From the NCBI RefSeq assembly GCF_001428485.1, contig NZ_LMHS01000002.1, positions 320,415 to 384,414 of the forward strand: 64,000 bases of DNA, read 5' to 3'. Positions within the stretch are counted from its first letter, which is position 1. Each line of letters opens with the position of its first letter. Of the stretch, positions 29,396 through 38,848 are shown piece by piece. A model generated the notes under the pieces. That model did no database searches. It saw nothing but the letters and a program-made list of their open reading frames with translations, and was not told the DNA's origin. The stretch is from Microbacterium sp. Root180. GTDB taxonomy: Bacteria > Actinomycetota > Actinomycetes > Actinomycetales > Microbacteriaceae. The position numbers and the translations under genes were made by a program.

Positions 29396-30310
29396 TCAGT
29401 CGTCGGCGTGGGGCAGTCGCCCCACACCCAGTTGGTCGGTGACGCCCTCATCGGCGCCGCATCGATAGACATGGATCGCTCCGGCGTGGTCGACGACCGA
29501 AACGACGTCGCAGAGCACGTCGAGAAGGGTGGCCATGTGGGAGATCACCTGCGCTTCATAGGCCGCGAGCTGCGCGGCGCTCGCGCCGGTCGGAAGGATC
29601 GCCGGCGCCGTGTACGGCGTGAGTCCTGCCAGGAACCCGCGGGACACGAAGCACACGCGCACCCAGATGTGCGCGGGCGCGTACCAGCGGGCGAACTCGG
29701 CTGCGCGCAGCCGGCGTTCGTAGTCGCGGAAGCCCGGCTCGGGGCGGGCGCCCGGAGGCAGGGACGCCGGATCGCGACCCTCGACCGGGACGAAGAGCGT
29801 GGCGGTGAACGGCACGTTGATCGTGGAGCCGCCGGGCACGGTGAAATGCTCGAGCAGGAGGGGACGCAGCACGACGTCGTCGGGATCGACGCTCTCGGCG
29901 GCGAGTCCGAAATACTCGCTGAACCAGTCCACGAAGCCGCGGGGCGTGCCGCGTCGGCGCCACAGCCGGGCGAACCGCGCCAGGAACCGACGTCGCGCGA
30001 CGATAGCCGGCTCATCGGCTCCCCACCATGCCGGCGGCGCGAAGGCCGCCCACTGCGCGAGGTCGTCGCACTGTGCGAGCAGTTCGCGGGTGAGCGCGTC
30101 GGCACCTGCGGTGAGGGGCAGCGACGCCGGCCACCGCAGCGCGGCGTCCGGACCGTGCGTGAGGGAGGCGTCCTCGAGACCGGCAGCGATCGCCTCGTTC
30201 AGCTCATCGGCGAGGCCGAGGTAGGCGTCCAGCTGCGAGAACGAGCCGGGCTCCTCCTGATAGAGGGAGGGCAGCTGCTGGGCCAGGCGCGTGTAGTCAG
30301 GACTCCGCAT
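29396..30310 (-). CDS. Baseplate protein, P2 gpI-like tail protein family
   Basis: 304 aa. The central segment RRFLARFARLWRRRGTPRGF and VDWFSEYFGL matches the phage tail protein I family, which links wedges to fibres in P2-type baseplates. ATG 30310 is preceded by GAAGGGA, and the gene overlaps the previous stop by 14 nt. It lies between wedge and possible fibre genes, which fits a connector role. Confidence 0.78.
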   Translation of the reverse strand: MRSPDYTRLAQQLPSLYQEEPGSFSQLDAYLGLADELNEAIAAGLEDASLTHGPDAALRWPASLPLTAGADALTRELLAQCDDLAQWAAFAPPAWWGADEPAIVARRRFLARFARLWRRRGTPRGFVDWFSEYFGLAAESVDPDDVVLRPLLLEHFTVPGGSTINVPFTATLFVPVEGRDPASLPPGARPEPGFRDYERRLRAAEFARWYAPAHIWVRVCFVSRGFLAGLTPYTAPAILPTGASAAQLAAYEAQVISHMATLLDVLCDVVSVVDHAGAIHVYRCGADEGVTDQLGVGRLPHADD

Positions 30311-31967
30311 GTCCGCATCCCTTCTCACCGGCGTACACGATCGCGAGGCAGTCGCCTTCTGCGAGCACGGGCACCGCGTCCGGCGGGATGGTGAGGAAGC
30401 TCTCCGACGCCGCGGTCAGAGTCGACTCTCCTTCGCGCCCGAGATACAGCGCTTCGACGCCGAGAACGGCAGGGTCGGCCACGATCTGCTCGACGATCTC
30501 CGTGAAGCGGATCGCCTCGCCGGGATTCCAGCCGCCCGCGGGCTGCGGGGCGTCGGGCCACGGTCCGGACGGCGATTCGGCGGCGCGCTCGGACACGGCC
30601 GACTCGGGTCGCCCTTCCCGGAAGTACCGCTGGAGCCGGCCGGTGGCGTCGGCGACGACATCGGCGCCGGCGGCCGTCGCCGAGACCACCAGGCGTGCCT
30701 GCACCACGACCCCGATCCGCTTCAGCAGCGCCGCGCCGACCTCGTCGCACACCAGCCGGCGAGGGGTCTCGTCGTCGAGGTCGTCACGGTAGGCGAGGAA
30801 CGGATGCCGCACCTGGTCGCCGATCGCTCTGGCGAGCACCTCGCGAAGGAACTCGTCGCCCACCACCGCCTCCGGGTCTCGGGTCTCCACGACGAGGGTG
30901 ATCGCGGCAGCCGCCGGATCGACCGCCCAGTGGCGTCGAGGATCGCCGACGGGCAGGGCCGCAGCATCCGTCGTCGGCAGTCCATGCCACGCGACGCCCT
31001 CCAGCCGCCCCTTGACCGCCCACGCCCGCGCCACCCCCGGGTGGGTGCGTGCCCGTCGGGCGTAGTCGGCGGCCGTCACCGGCTCGCACGTGAGTGCCTG
31101 CACGGCGTGCGGTGGCCAGATCCGGGTCGCGCCGCCGGCGTGCTCGAGGTCCTCGGGGACGACCCCCGCCGGCAGGGGTGCGGCGGCCGAAGCGATCTCC
31201 GCTTCGGCCGCGACGAGCCCGTCGCCGACCAGCGTCGCGATGACCGTCGCGCGATCGGCCGGGCTGGTCGCCGCGAGGATCGCGGGGCGCCGCGCCGTGG
31301 CGATATCGAGCACCCGACGCCTGCGTTCGCGGCGGACGAGCGCCGCGAGCTCGTCCGGCCACAGCGGCAGCGACAGAGCGAGCCGCTGCGCGGCGCGACC
31401 GTCGCGCTCGGTGGGGGTGCCCTCGCGGCGATCCTCGCCGTCCACGACATCGGACACCAGGTCAGCGAACTCCAGCGCGGTCCGTCGCACGAGACCGTCC
31501 CGGAGCACCGCCAGCAGGGGGATCCGCTGCCCCGCCGGGACTGCGCTGCGCCAGGGTTCCGCGGCGAGCACGGCATCGGCATCCGCCCTGCTCGCCGCAG
31601 CGCGAACGATCGGTTCCAGAGCGTCCGCGGTCGCGGCCAGCGTCGTCGCGAGCGGTGCGAGTGCGTCTGATGAGGTCCGCAGCTCGGGCAGGGGCAGAAC
31701 GGTGTGCCAGTGCCTGTCCGCGGCGGCGCGATAGCCGTCGCCGGCGAGCGGCCACTGGGTGAAGGGGGGCCGAGACGTCCGGAAGTGAAGGTCGGCGATC
31801 CCGAACGCCAGGACCTCGGCGATGGTCACACCCGGATCGGCGGCGTTGTGGTCCGTCCAGCCCGGCCCCCTCGACGCGACTTCCGTCATGAGGCGAGCGC
31901 GCACGGTCTCCCAGTCGGCATCGGGTGCGACAGGGACGAACGCGGTGATGGGCTCGACAGTGGTCAC
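30297..31967 (-). CDS. Baseplate wedge protein (Afp11/Afp12-type)
   Basis: 556 aa from GTG 31967 (GTGA overlap). The N-terminal motif GWTDHNAADPGVTIAEVLAFGIAD (about residues 36-59) corresponds to the conserved W-T-D-x-N-x-x-D-P-G segment of eCIS wedge proteins, and a C-terminal region contains EIVEQIVADPAVLGVEALYLG. It should form the triplex around the hub with the product of the preceding gene. Confidence 0.85.
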   Translation of the reverse strand: MTTVEPITAFVPVAPDADWETVRARLMTEVASRGPGWTDHNAADPGVTIAEVLAFGIADLHFRTSRPPFTQWPLAGDGYRAAADRHWHTVLPLPELRTSSDALAPLATTLAATADALEPIVRAAASRADADAVLAAEPWRSAVPAGQRIPLLAVLRDGLVRRTALEFADLVSDVVDGEDRREGTPTERDGRAAQRLALSLPLWPDELAALVRRERRRRVLDIATARRPAILAATSPADRATVIATLVGDGLVAAEAEIASAAAPLPAGVVPEDLEHAGGATRIWPPHAVQALTCEPVTAADYARRARTHPGVARAWAVKGRLEGVAWHGLPTTDAAALPVGDPRRHWAVDPAAAAITLVVETRDPEAVVGDEFLREVLARAIGDQVRHPFLAYRDDLDDETPRRLVCDEVGAALLKRIGVVVQARLVVSATAAGADVVADATGRLQRYFREGRPESAVSERAAESPSGPWPDAPQPAGGWNPGEAIRFTEIVEQIVADPAVLGVEALYLGREGESTLTAASESFLTIPPDAVPVLAEGDCLAIVYAGEKGCGHAES

Positions 31968-34651
31968 AGCTGCTCCCGACAGGTGAGGCGATGGGCGCCC
32001 GAGGAGCAGTAGAGCCCCAGGCACGCATCGACGCGGACGACGTCGACGGGCGTTCCGGTCGCCGTGGCACCGAGGAAGAGTGCGAACTCCTCCACCGAAT
32101 CGACTCCCGGCACCTTCTCGAGCGCCGCGATCAGTGCGGAGGCGTACAGGTCGCGACCCCAGCGCACGGGGCGAGCTGCTCCCGGATGCAGGACCGCCTC
32201 GAGCGCCGCATTCACCGCGGCGATACCGACGAGCGCAGGCACACCGCGTCGCAGCACGACGTCGGCCGTCACCGTGACCGGCTCGTACTGCGGGCACAGC
32301 ACCGAGAGCGCCGCACCCATCGGCATGCGCGGCTCGAGCTCCTCGGCAAGTCGCTGTGAGAGGCTGACGGAGGGCCGGGGCTGCGGGTCGGCGGGCCTGT
32401 CGGGGAGCACGACGAGCCCCACGGTGCCGGGCGCGAACGTCGACGCGGGAGACGTATGGGGGAGCGCTCGCGCCGAGACGATCTCCGGGAAGGCGATCAG
32501 TGCGAGCTGCTCGTAGTCCCACGCGGCGATGGCCCGGTCGCGGTGCCGGACCAGGGCCGAGGCCCGTCGCGCGTAGGCCGTGGGCGCCTCCGCCACGCGC
32601 CCGCGCACCGCGGCGACGTTGGTCACCTTCTTGACGCCGTCGATCGGGCTGAGAAGCCCCTTGATGGTGCCGGCCGGCAGCGCCTCGCCCACCGTGGGGT
32701 CGCTCTCGATCCCACGGGAGTCGAACTCGGCCACGACGGCGTCCACGATCACGTCGCGCAGGATCCCGAGCCTCGACGGCACGGTCGTGACGAGCCGGAT
32801 CCAGCGACCGGTCGAGGCATCCACGTCCGTGCAGCCCGTGTCCCAGTCCACAGGTGCGACGAACCGCAGCAGTCCCGACTCGCGAAGCAGCTGTGTGCTG
32901 TCCGCCACGTCGAGCGGGTGCCACACGCCGCCGCCCCACCACTCCCAGCGCGCGTCCGGATCGTCCACGGCACCGCACGGCGCCGCGGAGTCCACCACGA
33001 GGTACAGCGACATCGTCGATCCGAGACCCCCGTCGCCCAGGTCGAGTCCGAAGGCGACCTGCCCTCGGCTGCCCCGCTCGTCCACCGCGCGCCGGAACGG
33101 CTGGAACGGACCGGTGCCGAACACGCGGCGGCGCCAGCCGCTGAGGGCCTCGACGCGGTCGGCCGCCACGGAACGCGTCGTGTACGACAGTGTGATCGTC
33201 GATGCGATGGGAGCGGTCGGGAATTCGGGCATCGTCGCGGCACCGTCCCCTGCCGCGTCCGTCGCGAACTGTGCCACCTCCTGCAGGTAGTTCGACCATC
33301 CGAAGTCGCCGGAGCGCAGGAACGCGCGGATGTAATGGCCGGGCTGACCGCTCACCTCGTACGGGTCGCTCAGTCCATCGCCGATGGAGGCCGTGATGGT
33401 CGTGAACGCATTCGCGGTGCTGCCGAACTGCTGCCACGCGCCGTTGATGCGGCGCTCCCACACCACTTCCGGCGCCCGTGGGGCGCGGGTCGGGAAGTCG
33501 CGCTCGTAGTCCGCGTCGGTGTAGTCGAACAGGTGCGTCTGCGCGACGGCCAGGAACTGGCGGCGGTACGTGTGGTGCGCGTACTGCGAAGGGGTGAGGT
33601 ACCCGGGCGACGACGACAGTTCGGCCTGGTCCTCGGGCAGCAGCGTGACGGTGACCGTGAGTGTCTGGACGGTCTTGGAGAGCGCCTCGTCGACGCGGAG
33701 GTAGAACGCCTGCCCGCGACGTGGCACCTCCCCGAAGGGCTTGAACTCCTTCGTCACGTCGACGAGCCCCTCGCCGACGAAGGCCGCCGCCGGGATGATG
33801 CCTTCGCGCTTCACGACCGAGACCCGGCATCCGGAGAACGTGAAGCCCTCGGGGACCGGCGACCCCGCAGGGACGACCATCTCGATCCACGGCGTGCCGC
33901 CCTCGGGATCGACGCAGCCGCCCGTGAGCCCGATGTGGACGCTTCCTCCAGTGAGTGTGCCCGTCCCCGCGGGCGACATCCGCCCGTCGGCGCGGCAGTA
34001 GCGCCACTGCGCCACGGCGATGGTCTGGGCGAGCGCGGCCGGCTCTTCGAACTCCACGGCGATCGTCATGGCGCCGGACGTGAACGCGAGGGCGGACGAG
34101 CGGATGCGCAGGATGTGCGGCGCCGCCTCGGCGGCACCGGGGAGGGGGAAGGGCGGGGCGGCGGCGATCAGTGCGCCGGCAGCGGCGAGAGGCTGCGTGC
34201 CGTCCTCGGTTGTCATCCGCACACCCGCCAGACCCGCTCCGAAGGCCGTCAGCGCGTCGAGGGTGCGATAGCGGCGTTCGGCGCCGGTCGCGTCCTTCCC
34301 GCCCCGCAGCATCGTGCCCGGCGGCAGAATCGCCGGGGCCTTCTTCGGGTCCACGTCGACGTGGGCGATCACTCGGTCGGGGAGTGCGGGCAGGGGGCGG
34401 ATGCCGAGCACCTCGCGCAGCCAGCCGATCCGGCGCGTGGCCGCCGCCTGCGCGACGTGCAGGTCCACCTGGGTGTATTCGTCCGCGATGGCGCCCAGCA
34501 GTGCCCGGTCTGGATCCGACGGCCGCGTGAGCGATGGGGTGTCGGCCGGACCCGTGAACAGCGCATCCCGCCACGTGTCGCCGTCCGCGAACGGCGCGAG
34601 CCTCGCGGCATCCGCCATCGCGCGCAGCACCTGCTCCTGTGTGCGGATCAT
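31964..34651 (-). CDS. Baseplate wedge protein, gp6/J-like (large)
   Basis: 895 aa. The N-terminus (VDLHVAQAAATRRIGWLREV plus LPALPDRVIAHVDVDPKKAP) and the C-terminal baseplate-J-like module (VNAALEAVLHPGAARPVRWG, LIAALEKVPGVDSV) identify it as a T4 gp6 / Afp11 family wedge protein. The central 400 residues are beta-rich with repeated short domains. It starts in an ATGA overlap with the gp25 gene, as in many eCIS loci. Confidence 0.87.
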   Translation of the reverse strand: MIRTQEQVLRAMADAARLAPFADGDTWRDALFTGPADTPSLTRPSDPDRALLGAIADEYTQVDLHVAQAAATRRIGWLREVLGIRPLPALPDRVIAHVDVDPKKAPAILPPGTMLRGGKDATGAERRYRTLDALTAFGAGLAGVRMTTEDGTQPLAAAGALIAAAPPFPLPGAAEAAPHILRIRSSALAFTSGAMTIAVEFEEPAALAQTIAVAQWRYCRADGRMSPAGTGTLTGGSVHIGLTGGCVDPEGGTPWIEMVVPAGSPVPEGFTFSGCRVSVVKREGIIPAAAFVGEGLVDVTKEFKPFGEVPRRGQAFYLRVDEALSKTVQTLTVTVTLLPEDQAELSSSPGYLTPSQYAHHTYRRQFLAVAQTHLFDYTDADYERDFPTRAPRAPEVVWERRINGAWQQFGSTANAFTTITASIGDGLSDPYEVSGQPGHYIRAFLRSGDFGWSNYLQEVAQFATDAAGDGAATMPEFPTAPIASTITLSYTTRSVAADRVEALSGWRRRVFGTGPFQPFRRAVDERGSRGQVAFGLDLGDGGLGSTMSLYLVVDSAAPCGAVDDPDARWEWWGGGVWHPLDVADSTQLLRESGLLRFVAPVDWDTGCTDVDASTGRWIRLVTTVPSRLGILRDVIVDAVVAEFDSRGIESDPTVGEALPAGTIKGLLSPIDGVKKVTNVAAVRGRVAEAPTAYARRASALVRHRDRAIAAWDYEQLALIAFPEIVSARALPHTSPASTFAPGTVGLVVLPDRPADPQPRPSVSLSQRLAEELEPRMPMGAALSVLCPQYEPVTVTADVVLRRGVPALVGIAAVNAALEAVLHPGAARPVRWGRDLYASALIAALEKVPGVDSVEEFALFLGATATGTPVDVVRVDACLGLYCSSGAHRLTCREQL

Positions 34652-35082
34652 GCTCCACCCGCCACGTAGAACGGGAGCACCAGCGAGTCGGGGCGCCGGT
34701 GCCGGTCGATGCGGAACGCGATGGTCACGTCCACGCGCTCATCGGCGTCGCCCGCGGGGGTCGCGTCGACGGCGTCGACGATCACGCGCGGTTCGCCGAG
34801 CACGAGCGCACGGCGCACGTCCTCGGCGAGGCGGTGGCACAGTTCGGCCGTGCGCGGTTCGAACACGTGACGATCGACGCCCGCCCCGAAGGCCGGTCGC
34901 ATGACCCGCGAGCCGAGCTGGGTGCGCAGGAGGATGACCAGCGCCTGGCGGACGTGCTCCACGCGCGCGGCGGCATCCGGTGCGCTGGCGTCGAGGACGG
35001 CGGTCGAGGAGGCGGCATCCCACCGCCATCGCGGCGGGAACGCCCAGCCGTCGCCGACCTGCGGGTACTCCTCGCCGATCAT
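34648..35082 (-). CDS. Baseplate gp25/GPW family protein (Afp9 type)
   Basis: 144 aa. The helical core VRQALVILLRTQLGSRVMRP followed by FGAGVDRHVFEP is the hallmark of the gp25/GpW family, which clamps wedge and sheath to the central hub. ATG 35082 overlaps the PAAR stop; the longer frame upstream is a shadow of the PAAR gene. Confidence 0.92.
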   Translation of the reverse strand: MIGEEYPQVGDGWAFPPRWRWDAASSTAVLDASAPDAAARVEHVRQALVILLRTQLGSRVMRPAFGAGVDRHVFEPRTAELCHRLAEDVRRALVLGEPRVIVDAVDATPAGDADERVDVTIAFRIDRHRRPDSLVLPFYVAGGA

Positions 35083-35357
35083 CCGATCACCACCGTCGGC
35101 GCCCCGACCAGGACGGTCGCCCCGCACGCACACGCATCGTTCTGGCGCAGCAGCGGTCGCCCCTGCACGAGAACGGTCACCGATCCGACGGGGAACGGCG
35201 TCGAGGGCGGATGCGGGGGAGGGGACGGGATCACGCACGCGTGCATGTCGCCCGCGACGGCCGCGGGCATGCCCGCGATGAGCACGGTGGCCACCCCCGG
35301 CCCCACCACCACTCCACCGTGCGCCGTCTGGTCGCCCACTCGCGCTGCCCCGGGCAT
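35079..35357 (-). CDS. PAAR-like spike tip protein (Afp10 type)
   Basis: 92 aa. MPGAARVGDQTAHGG, GDMHACVIPSPPPHP and the closing NDACACGATVLVGAPTVVIG follow the PAAR repeat pattern with His/Cys zinc ligands. It should cap the VgrG-like trimer as a sharp, metal-stabilised tip. The ATG at 35357 has AGGAGG 4-9 nt upstream, within the spike gene stop region. Confidence 0.92.
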   Translation of the reverse strand: MPGAARVGDQTAHGGVVVGPGVATVLIAGMPAAVAGDMHACVIPSPPPHPPSTPFPVGSVTVLVQGRPLLRQNDACACGATVLVGAPTVVIG

Positions 35358-35365
35358 CGCGCCTC

Positions 35366-37084
35366 CTAGTTGATGTTGACGAGCGCGCCTTTGAGCCCGA
35401 GGGGCCCTGACGCCTCGATGTCGAACGTGGCGGACGACTCGAGCTTCGAGGGTCCGCTCGCCTTGCCGCTGATCTTGAGCGCGTCGATCGACACGGTGCC
35501 GGCCGACGCCTTCAGGACGATGTCGCCCGATGCCGCCTCCAGCGTGATGCCGTCCTGTGACACGGTCACCGCGTTCCCCGAGTCGCCGTGGGTGAGCACG
35601 ATCGCGCCCTCCTTGTCGTCGATGACGACGCTGTGCCCCTTTCCGGAAGCGATCTCGACACGCGGCTGATCCCCGTCGTCGAAGGTGACCGCGTGCCCGC
35701 CGGGTGTCACGATCGCGCGGACCACGTTCTTGTCGGGATCCACGGTCACCGGCGGCGCCGCGGCCCCGCTGTGCAGCTGGCCGAGGACGACCGGGGCGAC
35801 CGGGTCGCCGTCGAGGTGTCCGATCAGCACCTCCTGACCCACCGCCGGCACGAACACGGTGCCGTAGCCGTCGCCGGCATCCAGCGTCGCCAGGCGCGCC
35901 CACACCGACCCGCCCGCGTCGGCGCGCCACGGCATGCGCACTTTCACCCGGTGCAGACCCGCGGGATCGTCCAGGCTCTCGACCAGGCCGGTCGTCAGCG
36001 CCGCCGGCGCGCGATCGGGGGCCGGCGGCACGAGCACCGGCGGGCGGCCGACCTGGAACTCGGTCTCGTACGACCCCGGTCCGAGGCGATGGCGCACCGC
36101 CGTGAGGTAGTGCGGGCCGGACAGCCGCGGCCCGACGCCGGTGAGCTCGACCCAGCCGTCGGCCCGCAGCTCGGGGCGTCCGGAAACCGCGCCGCGGCCG
36201 TGCACATGCGCCAGCGCCGCATCGCGCTGGCGCGCAACGGCACGGGCGTCGGCGGCATCGCCCGCGGCCTCCGCGGGGCGCTCGTCGCGTGCCGTGCGCA
36301 GCGGCCAGCCGGCGTCGCCGACCGCGGCGGCATGCGTCGGGCGGTCTCCCGTGTCCACGCCCGCAGCGCTCTCGCCCTGCTCGGACTCGATCGGCTCGAG
36401 CGTCCCGACATCCCAGCCGACGCCCACCGCCTCGTCGACGGACAGCGTCAGATCCTCGGTGAGATGCAGCTCGACGAGGTCGCGGGTGTACTCGAGCACC
36501 GGAGGATCGGATGCCGCGGCGGGAGGTCTCATCACGAGCACGTCGTCGCGCACGTACAGCACCCAGCCGAGCACCGCGGCGCGAGCCTTGAGGAAGTCCC
36601 AGTCCGACTCCCGGTCGCTCACGACCGCCTCGCGCGTCACGCCCGCGGCGGCATCCGCGGTGAGCCCGTAGTCCGCGGCGACGGCGGCGGCGACATCCGC
36701 GTCCGTGGCGTCTTCGAGGACGCGCGAGCGCGGCGGGAACTCCAGGAGGATCGATTTCGCGCGGGCCTCCACGCGGAGCGTCGGCGCGCCGCTGCCCGGG
36801 AAATGGGCGGTCGCCGCGGCGATCACTCCCTGGAACACCGACGTCAGCTCGGCGTGGAAGCCGAGCGCGACCGACAGGTCGGCACCGGGAACGAACGGCC
36901 CCTCGGAGTAGCGCACGGCGCGGTGATCGGCATCCCAGTTCTGGACCAGCAGCGTGCACATCCCGTGGCGTCCCACTTCCTCGTGGACGTCGATCTCGAT
37001 GACGTCCGCGGCGACGAGGGGCTCGAGCGCGCGCCCGGCCACGGTGACCTCGAAGGCCGGCCGGTCCGGCTGTGCGCCGCTCAT
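35366..37084 (-). CDS. VgrG/gp27-gp5-like spike protein (Afp8 type)
   Basis: 572 aa. The N-terminal half is the gp27-like hub (DVHEEVGRHGMCTLLVQNWD, and VSDRESDWDFLKARAAVLGW at about 159-178). The gp5 OB region follows (VRMPWRADAGGSVWARLATL and VGQEVLIGHLDGDPVAPVVL), then a repetitive beta-prism region (VEIASGKGHSVVIDDKEGAI and onward). No extra C-terminal enzymatic domain is visible, so effectors are probably carried separately. ATG 37084 overlaps the LysM gene stop. Confidence 0.93.
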   Translation of the reverse strand: MSGAQPDRPAFEVTVAGRALEPLVAADVIEIDVHEEVGRHGMCTLLVQNWDADHRAVRYSEGPFVPGADLSVALGFHAELTSVFQGVIAAATAHFPGSGAPTLRVEARAKSILLEFPPRSRVLEDATDADVAAAVAADYGLTADAAAGVTREAVVSDRESDWDFLKARAAVLGWVLYVRDDVLVMRPPAAASDPPVLEYTRDLVELHLTEDLTLSVDEAVGVGWDVGTLEPIESEQGESAAGVDTGDRPTHAAAVGDAGWPLRTARDERPAEAAGDAADARAVARQRDAALAHVHGRGAVSGRPELRADGWVELTGVGPRLSGPHYLTAVRHRLGPGSYETEFQVGRPPVLVPPAPDRAPAALTTGLVESLDDPAGLHRVKVRMPWRADAGGSVWARLATLDAGDGYGTVFVPAVGQEVLIGHLDGDPVAPVVLGQLHSGAAAPPVTVDPDKNVVRAIVTPGGHAVTFDDGDQPRVEIASGKGHSVVIDDKEGAIVLTHGDSGNAVTVSQDGITLEAASGDIVLKASAGTVSIDALKISGKASGPSKLESSATFDIEASGPLGLKGALVNIN

Positions 37085-37767
37085 CGGCGGACCCCCTCGC
37101 GTGCGGCGAGGGGCGGGAGGATGAGCAGCTGTCCGGTGCGCAGTCCGCGCGGGTTCACCAGTGCATTGGCGTGCGCGAGCGGTCGCCAGTAGGCCGGGTC
37201 GCCGTACACCCTGGCCGCGATCGCGTCGAGGGTCTCGCCCTCCTTGACGAGCCAGGTCTGGTAGAGGTCCGGCGAGGCGGGGCGGTCCTCGGCCTGGACC
37301 TCCTCGGGGGAGAGCGCCTCCTTGAGCTGGAGCTTCACCGTCGCGCGCAGCGGCTCGCCGGTGCGGTCGAACAGCTTGTACGTGACGTCGACCTGCACGA
37401 GGATCCCGCGGAACGAGAACCGCCCCCAGTGTGCGTGGACGTAGTACGGCTGGTGCGTCTCGCCCTGGAAGGACGTCAGCGAGAGCAGTACGTCGAGCGA
37501 GGGTCCGATGCTGCCGGGCTCGCCGACCACGCCGGTGCCGTCCAGCAGCAGATCGAGCGACACCTGGTCGGGCTCACCTCCGCCGAACGACTGCTGCGGG
37601 GTCGAGGTGCCTGCGGACTGGGTCTGCTGATACGTGTTCTTGCGGCTGAACGACAGCTCGGTCGGGTTCAGCAGCGCCGTCCAGGTCACACCCGCGCTGG
37701 TGCGGAACTCGAGGTCCGTGTAGGCGTCGATCGTGAGCTTGGTCAGCTGGCTCGTGGTCAGGCTCAT
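37081..37767 (-). CDS. LysM-domain adaptor of the baseplate (Afp7 type, gp53-like)
   Basis: 228 aa from ATG 37767, overlapping the stop of the mini-gene upstream. The N-terminus has the usual LNPTELSFSRKNTYQQT strand pair. The C-terminal LysM (about 168-220) reads YQTWLVKEGETLDAIAARVY followed by GDPAYWRPLAHANAL. In eCIS particles this protein joins tube and spike at the baseplate. An in-frame GTG three codons upstream is less likely because the ATG gives the ATGA coupling. Confidence 0.9.
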   Translation of the reverse strand: MSLTTSQLTKLTIDAYTDLEFRTSAGVTWTALLNPTELSFSRKNTYQQTQSAGTSTPQQSFGGGEPDQVSLDLLLDGTGVVGEPGSIGPSLDVLLSLTSFQGETHQPYYVHAHWGRFSFRGILVQVDVTYKLFDRTGEPLRATVKLQLKEALSPEEVQAEDRPASPDLYQTWLVKEGETLDAIAARVYGDPAYWRPLAHANALVNPRGLRTGQLLILPPLAAREGVRR

Positions 37768-37928
37768 CGGTCCCACTCCCGACGGAGTGTCTCGAGCACG
37801 CGCTCCGTTGCGCGGCGCACGATGGCGTCGATGTCCGCCTCGTCGCGGGCGACGGATGCCGCGGCTCCGGCCTCTGGCGGAGGCGCCACCACCGTCTCGG
37901 TGATGATCTCGCCGATCACGACCGCCAT
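37764..37928 (-). CDS. DUF5908-type mini-protein (Afp6 position)
   Basis: 54 aa, shorter than usual gene-calling cut-offs. The protein starts MAVVIGEIITETVVAPPPEA and ends with a charged helix (IDAIVRRATERVLETLRREW). Such 50-60-residue proteins with a beta strand then helix are encoded between the second tube and the LysM gene in eCIS loci. It begins 1 nt after the tube stop and ends in an ATGA overlap with the LysM gene, leaving no room for another explanation. Precise role unknown to me. Confidence 0.82.
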   Translation of the reverse strand: MAVVIGEIITETVVAPPPEAGAAASVARDEADIDAIVRRATERVLETLRREWDR

Positions 37929-37929
37929 G

Positions 37930-38394
37930 TCACACCGCCAGCTTCTTGAGCATCAGCCCGTGATGGGCGATCTCGATGGACTCCACGGCGACCGCGCTGG
38001 CCTGCGCGTCCAGTTCGGGTCCGGTGAGCTTCGCGGGCCAGCCGCGAGTGAAGGCCCAGACCCTGACCGGGGACAGGTCGCCGTCGACGACGCTCATGAG
38101 CGACACCGTGCCGTCCCTCGGCGCGACCAGACCCGTCACGTGGAACTCGCCGAACCAGTCCCACAGCTCGCGGGTCGGCCCCGCGCCCTGATTGAGGACG
38201 AGGTTCGGAAACGATCCGCGCGAGGGGAACCGATGCGAGAACCGGTTCTCCCCGCCCTCTGCGTACTCCTCGACCGCCACTTCGCCCGCGAGCCCGGCGC
38301 ACTTGGTGAAGCTCACCGACGAGAGTCCGTCGATGGCCAGCACGAAGTGCGCCGTGAGAAACGGCTGCTGCGGGGGAGCGGCGGTGGGCAGCAC
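37930..38394 (-). CDS. Second tube protein (gp19/Hcp-like, tube initiator, Afp5 type)
   Basis: 154 aa from GTG 38394, one base after the first tube gene. Tail tube family features are FVLAIDGLSSVSFTKCAGL and VEEYAEGGENRFSHRFPSRG near the N-terminus and AVAVESIEIAHHGLMLKKLA at the end. Divergent from the first tube protein; likely the layer that joins tube to spike. Confidence 0.9.
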   Translation of the reverse strand: MLPTAAPPQQPFLTAHFVLAIDGLSSVSFTKCAGLAGEVAVEEYAEGGENRFSHRFPSRGSFPNLVLNQGAGPTRELWDWFGEFHVTGLVAPRDGTVSLMSVVDGDLSPVRVWAFTRGWPAKLTGPELDAQASAVAVESIEIAHHGLMLKKLAV

Positions 38395-38395
38395 G

Positions 38396-38833
38396 TCAGG
38401 CCAGCTCGATCTCGATGCCCTCGCACGCGAACTCCACCGACTCGATCGCGACGTCGGTGCCGGTGGACTTGAGTCCCGGCCCCTCGAGCTTGACGGGCCA
38501 GGCCTGCTTGATCTTCCACGTCATGACGGGATCGCGCGCCTCGTTGAGGAGGCTGACGGTGACGGACCGTCGCTGGACGGTTCCGGCGAGGATCGAGTTG
38601 TACCAGTCGAACAGCCCGTTGCCGGCCTCGGCCGGCGCGATGCCGCGCTTGAGCGTGACGTTGGAGAACTTCTTCAGACCCGGCTGCTTCGTCGTGGTCA
38701 GCTGCGGGTCGGCGCCGCCGCGGTATTCGACGACCTCGGCCTCCATCGTCAGCCCGCTCACCTCCGAGAAGCTCGAGGTGTTCTGCGAATCCCCCCAGCT
38801 CACGGAGAAGTGCAGGGTGGTCATGGGATACAT
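38396..38833 (-). CDS. Inner tube protein (gp19/Hcp-like, Afp1 type)
   Basis: 145 aa. HFSVSWGDSQNTSSFSEVSG, VEYRGGADPQLTTTKQPGLK, then FSNVTLKRGIA and VAIESVEFACEGIEIEL are classic tail-tube segments. It forms the stacked hexameric rings of the inner tube. The ATG at 38833 has GAGGAG six bases upstream. It sits directly behind the sheath gene. Confidence 0.95.
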   Translation of the reverse strand: MYPMTTLHFSVSWGDSQNTSSFSEVSGLTMEAEVVEYRGGADPQLTTTKQPGLKKFSNVTLKRGIAPAEAGNGLFDWYNSILAGTVQRRSVTVSLLNEARDPVMTWKIKQAWPVKLEGPGLKSTGTDVAIESVEFACEGIEIELA

Positions 38834-38848
38834 GTCGGACTCCTCGGA

